Assembly: GCA_009602725.1 (NCBI GenBank)
Contig: WELB01000002.1
Span: forward strand, 410,018 to 437,624
Direction: 5' to 3'
Source of the DNA: Spirogloea muscicola
Lineage: Eukaryota > Streptophyta > Zygnematophyceae > Spirogloeales > Spirogloeaceae
Length of the DNA: 27,607 bases
Notes under the pieces: model-generated
What the model was told of the DNA's origin: nothing
The model's database searches: none
The model's input: only the letters and a program-made list of their open reading frames with translations
Shown: one piece after another, positions 1-9,900 of the stretch
How positions within the stretch are numbered: the stretch's first letter is position 1
Layout of the letters: every line of letters begins with the position of its first letter
Position numbers and translations under genes: made by a program

Positions 1-205
1 CCTTAGCTGCTGGCACAAGAGCTAGTCAATTGCCGTCCGGTATTCGAGCGTCAGCTAGCGACCTCTATGTGCTGACTCGTGGTTACTGAGCGGGTCAGCT
101 TAGCAGCAGGTGACGTACATTTGTCCAATGTGCTTGCCTTTGTACTTGGCCACACATGGCCTCCCCATCTCTTAATATACACGCATTTCCCCTCGTCTGG
201 GAAAG
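1..205 (+). mobile_element. LINE-a: 3' end of a non-LTR retrotransposon
   Basis: The + strand reads SDLYVLTRGY followed by a TGA stop at 87-89. This is the same C-terminal ending seen in the other LINE copies of the window (for example the stops at 11557, 21081, 22742 and 27078 on the minus strand). The bases after the stop are a 3' UTR that aligns with the second copy at 559-665. They contain an 18-base motif (128-145) and a small hairpin GGCCA-CACA-TGGCC (about 149-162). The window starts inside the element, so its 5' part is not visible. No poly(A) tail is seen. The outer boundary near 205 is where similarity to the second copy fades. Confidence 0.75.
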
Positions 206-414
206 CCCCCCGTGGCCCAGCTGTGGCAAAGCCGTCCAGCGGCGCCTCTCCCTCGGTTCTCAGTGGCGGCAACGGGCCACGTAAGGGCTCTCGTTGACAA
301 TCGCAGCGGCTGCAGGCGCCGCGGCCGCGGCCAGGGGGCTTGTCGCAGTTGCGCTGTTGGGTTGCTTCGCCTTTGCCATCGGAAGCCCTCGCGTGAGCAG
401 CCCCCTCTCTGTGT

Positions 415-665
415 GTCAGCCTGTTTGCAGCGAGCTCAGGCTCATGCTTTGCACCAGAATGCTGGTCGATCCTTAGCTGGTGGCACAAGGGCTTGTCGAT
501 TGCTGTCCGGTTTTCTGTGTCAATCAGCGATCTTTATGTGCTGACTCGTGGTTACTAAGCGGGTCAACTCAGCAGCAGGTGAGTAATTGTGTCAATGTGC
601 TTGCCTTTGTACTCGGCCACTCAGGCCCTCCGTCACTCAATAGACACTCCATCCTCTTCTCCTCT
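415..665 (+). mobile_element. LINE-b: second 3' end, same family as LINE-a
   Basis: About 415-525 encodes, in one frame, a segment with CLQRAQAHALHQNAGRSL, matching the LQRSQALALHQRAGRA block of the long LINE at 11557-11754. The frame then shifts near 525, and SDLYVLTRGY plus a TAA stop (556-558) follows. The 3' UTR repeats that of LINE-a, including the 18-base motif at 595-612 and a hairpin with GGCC arms. It is a dead 5'-truncated copy. It lies just upstream of, or inside the first intron of, the receptor-kinase gene. Confidence 0.7.
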
Positions 666-852
666 CCCTTGGATGTAGACTCTTAGTTATCACAGCACTG
701 CCAGTCCTTAGCTGCGAGCAAAGTGCGCCTGCGAGTCTCCCTGTATCTGCCGCAATTGCCACACTGGGCTCTTGCGGTGGCATGCACTCCAATCTATGCT
801 GCATTCCTCATTGGCGCTGCCCGCTGACTTCCGTCTTTCCTCCGCCTCGCAG

Positions 853-996
853 CTCCGATAAGGCCGCCCTGCTGGCCTTCAAGGCCGGGATCACCAACGA
901 CCCCTATAGCGCACTCGCCTATTGGAGCCCAGCCGACGATACCCCGTGCGGCTGGTTTGGCATTGTGTGCAATGCAACGATGCAGGGAGGCCCCAG
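853..996 (+). CDS. LRR-RLK exon 1: LRRNT cap
   Basis: The frame reads SDKAALLAFKAGITNDP, then a W, and PCGWFGIVCN. This is the LRRNT_2 cap (ALLAFK...W...PC.W.GI.C) that opens plant LRR-RLK ectodomains. The acceptor at 851-852 follows a pyrimidine-rich stretch (about 828-850). The exon is read to end at CCCCAG (996) before a GC donor (GCAAGA). The last two bases plus G of the next exon give R, so the cap runs directly into HVIGLDVS. A GT donor at 1046 is excluded because an in-frame TGA (1040-1042) comes first. Confidence 0.75.
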
Positions 997-3900
997 GCAA
1001 GAGCTTCGCCCCAAAACCGGGCTACAACAACTTGACCGTTGAGAGGTATCGAGCGTTAGGCACGAGCATTGGCGGCAGTATTGAGGTCGTGGACCTGCAG
1101 GGCCCGCCTTCTCTTCGGCCACTCTCGCCAGGACCAACAGCAGTGGCTGCGTGCGGCAGCGGAGAGCCCCTGGACTCCAGCACCTTATAAGCGAGCTCAT
1201 AGAGAGGCGAAGCATGGAGATCTCGGCCAAGCTCAGCTTCTTTCACTCCTGGCCTCTAATATCTACTTGCAGGCACGTGATTGGGCTAGATGTGTCGGAG
1301 ATGCTGCTGGAAGGGAAGCTGGCACCGGAGCTCGGCAACATTGACAGCCTGCACTACATATATCTATGTGAAAATGTCCTCTCGGGCCCCATTCCGGCGG
1401 CGCTGGGCAACCTATCGATACTTCAGATACTCCGCCTCAGAAACAATAGGTGAGCAAGCTCAATTTCTCAATCTCGATCTCGGTTCAATGCTTGACAGCA
1501 GTGATCCTTTGTTTTTTTCTCTACCTCATGGATCCTCCCTGGGGGGCCTGCGTGCAGACAAAGTTTGCGTGGCCACTTGTGAGCATAGCCTCCTTCAGGT
1601 CGTGCCTGTCATTCTGAGGGTCAAGCAACGGGGCAGAAGCCTCTGTAGCTTTCCTTCGTTGTGCTGCTATGCCAATTGCGATTTCAAGAGTCTTGCTCCT
1701 TTGTATCATGGCAGATTGTCAGGTCCCATTCCAGCAGAGCTGGGGAACCTCGTGGCCCTCCGAGGCCTCTACCTTGCCAACAACAGGTTATTATCTTCCG
1801 ACCACCTGCGCATGCTTGAGAGGTTGTACATTGTCCACCCTTGACAACAGAAGCCAGCTAGCTTTGCATGCACATCAAGTAAAGCAGACTCGACAAGCTT
1901 CCATAGCCTCTGTTGAGTGTGGCTGTTCTAGGATGTTGAGCTTCTAAGATGCTCATGCAAGCACCTGGCTGTCTGCAAGGCAAAGTATGTTATTTGGTTG
2001 CTATATCAGGCTGCCATAAGCAGCGGCGCTCTCACAATATGGCCCAACTCTGACTTGCGCGGGCGTGACTTCTCAGGCTGACAGGTCCCATCCCTGCCAG
2101 CATAGCGTCGCTTCTTAAGCTTGTCCAGTTGCAACTAAGCAACAACAGGTCAGTCTTTTCTTGAGGTTGCAACAGAAGGCCATAGGTTTGCATGCAAAGG
2201 CTGCTGCATGCTCCACAACCAGTATCTCTTGCAAGCAAGTTGATTATCACTGGCTTATCAAGTGTACATCCTGCAATACCAACTACCATTCATTGGCTTT
2301 GAAACTATCACTGACATGCCAGGGAATGAACACATTTTCTCCACCATTATTCAGATTGAACGGCCCCATCCCATTCAGTCTGGCCGCGCTTCCGCTCCTC
2401 GAGGAGGTCTACTTGACAAGTAACAGGTTCTTGTCGAACTCCATACTTCAATTGGAGATGAGGATGTGGACGATATGATGCACATGTCCTCTGCTCGCAT
2501 TGCTTCCAGCTTCTGATTCACTTCTACTAAGCAAATTGCGCAGCCTTACGGGTCAAGTGCCAGCTGAATTTGGAGTCTCTATGAGACTCAAGAAATTATT
2601 TCTGGACTACAATAGGTGCGTTAACAGGATACTTTTTATCTGGAGTTGGCGAGTCTGGATAGAGAAGTAGACAGAGCATCATTCAGACAACCAATGATAT
2701 CTGCTGTATCTGCTTCTCTGTCCCGTCTTATTTCCCATTCAGTCCGACTTGTTTCTCAGCACATCTGTTGCATCGAGAAAGCTACTAAGACGAGCAGCTA
2801 AGACAGATTGCTGGTTGCTTAAAGAACAACCTCTCTGATTCAGGCTCATGGGACCTATCCCGTCTCAGCTTGGTCAAAATCAGGCTCTCCAGTCTTTGGT
2901 CCTCACAGGCAATCAGTAAGTAACAAATCTGCTGGAGGCACATCCATATGGGCGCTTTTACACTTGGGGTCTCATATGTCACATGTCCCTCTAGTTATTG
3001 TGGAGTTATTCCATATTGAAATGTCAGGTTGGTCACTCTACGGCAACTATATGCTGCTGCAACAACCAGTATCAGTGCACTTGTAGTCGTCAGCATTTAT
3101 TGGGGACCACAATTGATCTTATTTGATCATGCAGTTTCTACCTTTTTGCATGCGGCCGCCCATCTCATTCTTGACTATCCCTCAAGCCCAGATTGTCAGG
3201 AAGCATACCATCTGCGCTTGGAAATTGCTCGCAGCTCCTTGGTCTCGATATCTCCTATAACAGGTGTGCTGCTGAGCATGGAACATTATCAATCCCTTTG
3301 CACACACTGCATGTACAAGGTTTCGCAGCATCCATCCTATCGGAGGAAAGCACTCATGATGTTGGAGCAACATTTTCTTCGCTGGTGCTATTTCTGCACG
3401 CTTGGGGTTCTTCACGTAAATTATCTTATATGCAAAATATAACATTGTTCTAGGTTGGTTGGGGCCATGCCTGTGGAGCTTGCGATGCCTCAGATTGAGC
3501 AACTCTATGTCCAGAACAACAGGTGGGACATATGCAATAAGCTCACACAATCAAATTGCCGGTCTTTCTGAGCTTGTTGCACTTTTCTATTTCCGAGGCT
3601 GCCTTACTGACGTCTTGCTTGGCTCCTCAAAATATCAGTCTCACAGGACCCATTCCTAAGGAGTTTGGAAAGTCAGTCAACCTCACAATCTTCGTTGCAG
3701 ACAACAACAAGTATGCAACCATCCCTTGCAGGACATGAAGCCTTTCCTTGCTTGTATTGTCTGAGTTTATCACGAGTCAGAAAGGTCGTATAAGGTGGAG
3801 TGTAAGGCAACATACAAGGCAACACCAAGACCCTGCAGCCCCTCATGTTGCTTATTTATGCAAGCATTGTGCAATGCAAGTGTGGTTGTGTCATGAATTT

Positions 3901-6900
3901 GGATAAGGCCTAGTTGTGAATGTCGTCTTTCTGTTTCCAGCTTGACAGGTGCTGTACCTGCTGAGCTGGGAAAGACCTCCCTGACAAATCTGAGCCTCAC
4001 CAACAACCTGTACAATCTTGACAGACCTTCATAGATGCAGTCCTTATCAAGAATGTTGTCAGCTGAGGCACCAAGATGTCACTTGTAGTGAGAGACTTGA
4101 TCTTGCAGCCAAGAGCAAAGCAGCTGCACTCAACCTGTGAGAACAGAAGCTTATGCTGTTGATATGATCCCTTCAGGTTGGAAGGCGTATTCCCTCCTGA
4201 GCTGTGTGGCCCCAGTAATAGGTTGACTCTGTTGGCTCTCGATGGCAATAGGTGAGGTCACTTGAAAAGACCTTCTTTGCTTCTACCCATCTATTGCTGC
4301 TGCCTTTCATCTAGTGGTTGATGATAATCCATAATGCTTCAAGTGATGCTGCGGAAAAACCTCAAATCCCTATCACTGTGACTCTTTTTTGGGCTAAGAT
4401 TATCGGGCCCACTTCCAGCAACATTGGGGAATTGCACATACCTCACGGACGTATTTTTGAGTAACAACAGGTGAGGAAAATGAATGGGTCCACTGATGCT
4501 CTTCTTTTCCGACTGGATGATGCATTCTGCTCTCTTTACTACTCATTTGCAAGATAGCTGGACTAGATAAAAGGCCTCACTGTGAGCCGGACACTCTATG
4601 GCAGCTTTTCTGGTCAAATCCCAAGCACAGTCGGCTCCTTGCAGGAACTGCGCAACTTCTTTGCTGCATACTGTAGGTCAATGCTGCTTCCTTCCTGCTC
4701 TTGGGCTGTTCATTCACAGCCGCAAAAGAGGAGCCACATCCACTCATGTTGCCTCTATCCTTCCACAGTGCCTTGCTTCTGTTGCTGGGGTGCTCATCAT
4801 TCCGCTTATGGTCAGGCCACAATATGCTGAGGGTGGCCATGTTGTGGTGCTGCAGATTGTCAGGTCCCCTGCCACCTGAGTTTGGAGAGTGTGAAAAGCT
4901 GCAGGGCCTCAGCTTATTGGGCAATAGGTACGACTGCTGCTACTTGTCACAAATCTTCGTCTCTAAGACTGTCTCCACGAGGTCGGGACCTCATTGAGAC
5001 AGCTTTTGTTGCTGTGGTTGGCAGCTTGAACGGCACACTGCCACCTTTCCTGAGCAGGCTTGCAGTCTTGCAAGGCCTATTATTGGATGCCAATGAGTGA
5101 CTGTAGATCTTAATTGAATATGGATGCCAGCTACATTTTCAAATTCCTGAACGTTCATTGCATTGCCTACTTCCGCATCCACATGGTGTTCAGAAGCTTT
5201 GAAGTCGCGTGAGTCAGGGTAGAAGTTTATAGCGTCCTACGTGGTGCGGGCAGGTTCACAGGAGACATCCCACCTGAGTATGGCAACTTCACCAGACTTG
5301 AACTTCTTGAGCTCAACAATAACAGGTGCCAGCACCCAAACAGATATACTGGCCATGTTTGCACAAGTACACGCTCTCACAAGCCATAAGTGCTCGCAGA
5401 TGCCTGACTGTTGTGGATCAACGAGCATAGAATGGTTTTAACAATTGTCAGCAGTAACCTCTTGCATGCACTGGCACGAATATATAAACACGTTTGCCAT
5501 TTGAAGTCTCACCGGCACAATTCGCCATCTGCAGTCTCACAGGAACAATCCCGCCAGAGCTTGGGAGATCCAGTGGTGTGACTTTGGGCTTGGGTTTGAA
5601 CAGGTTTACTCACAAAAGGGAAACAAAAATTTTGAAAACGGCTCTTTTGAAATCGCTATCAGTCTTAAGATTCTATGCAATTGGTTAATATCTTGTCAGT
5701 GTGTGGCAGAACAGGGAGGACATGATAAGTTCTGATTCATCTTTTGCGGATTTCCGGATGTCTGCTGCAAGTGGTACGTCAACCATGTACACAAGATGTG
5801 ACCCACGGTTCATTGCTTTTTGCAGGCTCACAGGCGTAATTCCTCCAGAGATCTTTGGCAATGGCAAGTTGCAGTCGCTGGAGATCTTCCAGAATGAGTA
5901 TAGGCTTCACCCTTCTCACTGCTGCGGCTGAGAAGCAACCTCTTTTCGTACATACTGCAGTAGTAGATGCTTAACAAAGTCAGGAGACTGATAGTCCTTT
6001 GCTTGGTGACATCAACAGACTCACAGGAAGCATTCCTGCGACAATCGGGAACTGCACCACACTGACGGAATTTGATGCAACCAATAACAAGTCAGTTCCC
6101 CCATTGCTCTGAGCAGCTTTCGAAACTCTGTGGCAGTAGTGCACAAGGATGAACATGACTTCAAGGCAGCCCCAGAAGACCTGGTGGTACAATGCCAATG
6201 CTGTTATTGTCTTGCTATCAGATTGACGGGAGTTATTCCTTCAAGCATTGGCAACCTTCGACTGTTGGATACGTTGGCTATTGGAAACAACAAGTAAGTC
6301 AGAGTAAGACACTCTTAAGAAGCATGTTGCCTTTTGTAGTGCATCAAGGCATCACTGCAAGGTATGTCAATGTATTACAGTGACATCACCAACTTCCACT
6401 GGTTGTGCCTAATAATTCAGATGGTCATTAGCTATCAAGAGGTTGCTACTCTACTTAGCTGGTGCTTTGCTCTTCTTCTGCGATGCAGCCTCACTGGTCC
6501 TATACCATCAGAGCTGGCAAAGTGCGGCAAGCTCAGCTTTCTCTCTGTCAGCAACAACCAGTAGGCTCCAGTTCACCTTTTGCCCAAGTGTCAGCCATCA
6601 AGGCCTACTTTGCTTTCATTACATGCAGGTCACACCATGCAACAAGCTCCCAGTCCACAAAACGAATAAATTGCGACTTGTATAAGAGCCTCAAGTGCTG
6701 GACACATACTTTGCTACTTTCAGATACACGCAAAGAAAGCCGTTGAAGCATCGCTGTTAAGCATCCCAATGAAAGCCTTGCACTCAAATGCAGATTGACT
6801 GGAGACTTCCCTGCTTCATTGGCAAAGCTGTCCAATTTACATGTTCTTTCGATAAGTGATAACCGGTAAGTGACCACAATTAATATCAAGTTTGTAGTAC

Positions 6901-9900
6901 ATCTCATGTACATCTCATGTATATGCCTTTTGCAGCAACATCAAGAAACTGAATTAAAGCAGCCCAGACTGAATGACTCCTGACAATCTCTCTTTGGCTG
7001 GTGCCCTTCAGTATAACTGGGAACCTGCCCGCCGAGCTTGGCCAGAGTGGCACTCTCACTCAGCTTCTCGTTTCTGACAACAAGTACTCCAACGCGCTGC
7101 ACTCCTTTTGAAGCTACTATGGCAGTGTGGCTGGCACATGGCCTTGTGTCCTTGCTTTCATCAAAAGCGCTCCTGTCCATAGTGAGGTCAGCTTGATGCA
7201 CAAATATTAGAAGACATGCTGACACGTACATGAACAGCCTGACAGGTCCCCTGCCACCATCAATTGGCAACTGCCAGAACTTGACATACCTTGAGCTAGA
7301 CAACAACAAGTACGCAGTCCTGCCTCTTTATCTGTCACGTATACTGCACGTCAAGCTGAAGCCTAGAATGTTTGCAGCTTGTGCTGTCTTGAGAAGCTGA
7401 AACTCGTGCCTGTGCTTGGCCACCAGCTTTTCTGGTGCAATTCCGCCTGTATATGGCAAGATGACAAGCCTATTGAAGTTCTTGGCTACCAATAACAGGT
7501 ATGTTCAGCTCTGCTGATCAACAGAGTACAAGTAGCACTGATTCCAGACCCTCGAATAAAATCTTAATGAAGATGACAAGCATGCAGACGAGACACCACT
7601 TACGACGCGGTCCGATGACCTATTAAGCGATTGCTTCGATCAGCCATGCGTTTGGTCGGTTTCTTGTGCAGCTTAACAGGCAGCCTCCCACCGGAGCTTA
7701 GTCAATGCAGGGCGCTTCAGGCACTTGACCTTCAGGGCAACAGGTACCACAATAGCCTGAGACACTGAGGTTTCAGGACTTATACTCAAGAAGATAACAC
7801 AACTAGCTATACCTGTCCAACTTATGTGGCATGCGATGTCCTCTTATACACACCGTTACTATGTCTGATCATATTGACAAGTTAACTATCTCCTAAGCCT
7901 CGGTAGTATATATCTGCCAGAAGGTATGGGCTTCGCTAATGTACTGTACTGTAGACCCCATGTTATCATGCTTGTGCAAGAAGGCTTGTGAGACTGCTGC
8001 TCAAATTTTCTCATGCCTCGTGCACAGTCTCAGTGGGCCCATTCCTCCAACATATGGCAACTTGGCGAACTTGGCAATACTCCTCTTGCAATCTCAAAAG
8101 TGGGCATCTTCCGCTTCGCTGTCTGAAAGAATGACGGCTTTGATGACACTTGGACTTTGAACCTGACAAGACAAATTTACACCTGTAACAACTTGAGAAA
8201 AAGTCATTATCGTTGTAAGCAGGCACTACACTGTTTGACATCTTCTATGCTTGCACTACATCATACCTCACAGTAATTACTCACGTTTCAATTACCAGAC
8301 TTTCTGGACATATTCCGGAGCAATTGGGCAAGTGCAGAAAGCTCCAGCACCTGAGCTTCAGCTCCAACTTGTGAGGGCTTTCACTGCAACTATGTCATTG
8401 ATTTGGCTGGTCGAATTGACTTGATACTCTCAAGTCAAGGCATGTTCATTTGAGCTGTAGATGATATCTGCTCTTGTCAAAGCCTCCAAGACTCTTGCTT
8501 GTCTGCATTGCGGAATGTTATCTCCAATAGCTCGTTCCCCAAAAAGTGAGTTTTTGCATGTTCCATCCAACAGCTTAACTGGAGGAATACCGCAAGAGCT
8601 TGGGAAGCTGACTAAACTCTTAGACTTTACTGCAAGCCAAAACAGGTGATAGAGACAAGGGACCTCAGGGCTGAGCAGATTACAGCATGTGACTGTAAAT
8701 GTCATTGTGCCACGCCTGCAGTGTCAGGCCAAGCGGAAAATGTCCATGCGATTTTAGTATGTGCTAGCATAAGGTCAACTTTGCAGATGTCAATTCACCC
8801 CTTCACAGTGCTCATCTTCTGTCAGCCTGGACGGCGGAGTGCCACTAGAGCTTGCTGATTGCAGGCGCATGATCACCCTGGACCTGAGCTACAACAGGTG
8901 CTATGCTAAGTTATGATTGTGTCAGTCATGCAGCCAATGCTTGCCTAAATCTTAAGTCAGCAGACGTGCTAATTGCCGACAACTTGCAGCTGGTATTGTC
9001 ACATAGCAGCTCACTCACACCTATTGGCAGGTTAACTGGCCAACTGCCACCCCAGTTGGGGAATCTTGCGTTGCTCACCAAGCTCCGGTTGGCTGGCAAC
9101 AACCTCAGTGGACCAATTCCGTCAACCTTCTCCAATTTTGAGAACCTGCAACAACTCTTGATGAACAACAACAGTTTCTCTGGCCCTTTCCCAGACTGGC
9201 TCGGAAATCTGAGCAGTACATTGAGTATATACCTAGATCACAACTACTTGACTGGAGAAGTACCTGAGACCATTGGGAATCTGCAGAAAGTCGAAGTTTT
9301 GGAGATCTCCAACAACAGATTGACAGGCAGTCTTCCTGTGGGGATTGGTAATATGAGCAACCTCCTCTTCTTCTCGGCTGCAAACCACTCACTCAGCGGG
9401 CCCATACCGGAGCGTATTGGCAACCTGCCGAGTCTCTACTACCTCGATCTTTCCAACAACAATCTCAATGGCAGCATCCCGGCGTCCTTTGCAAATTTGA
9501 GCCTTACTCTCTTCTTTAACATCTCAAATAACAACCTCAGTGGGCCCATTCCTGACGGTTCTATTGGTCACTACAACAGCAGCTCCTTCTCTGGCAATGC
9601 AGCCTTGTGTGGCGGCCCTTATGTGGCCTGCAAGATAACTCCCTCACCTCGTACTCTTCCTCCTTCCCCACCACCTCCAGAGCACAAGTCGTCAAGCTTA
9701 TCAGGAGGGGCAATTGCCGGCATTGTTGTTGGGGCTGTTGTTGTCCTTCTCCTCCTCTTGCTGGGACTGCTCCGGCTGTGTTACTTAGCCCGGAAGAAGG
9801 ACAAAACTATGACAGACAAGGAGCGGAGCATCGAGAACTTCTGCTCCAAGTTGTCCATCACTCAGGATAGACTCCAAGCTCCCTTCACCTACGAGGAGCT

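Noticed and set aside
294-476. Ala-rich hydrophobic frame resembling a signal peptide
   Set aside because: It begins at TTG, a TAA in the same frame lies just upstream, and its best-looking donor (CGC|GTGAGC) has the wrong phase for the exon at 853. A weaker phase-2 donor further on is possible but unsupported.
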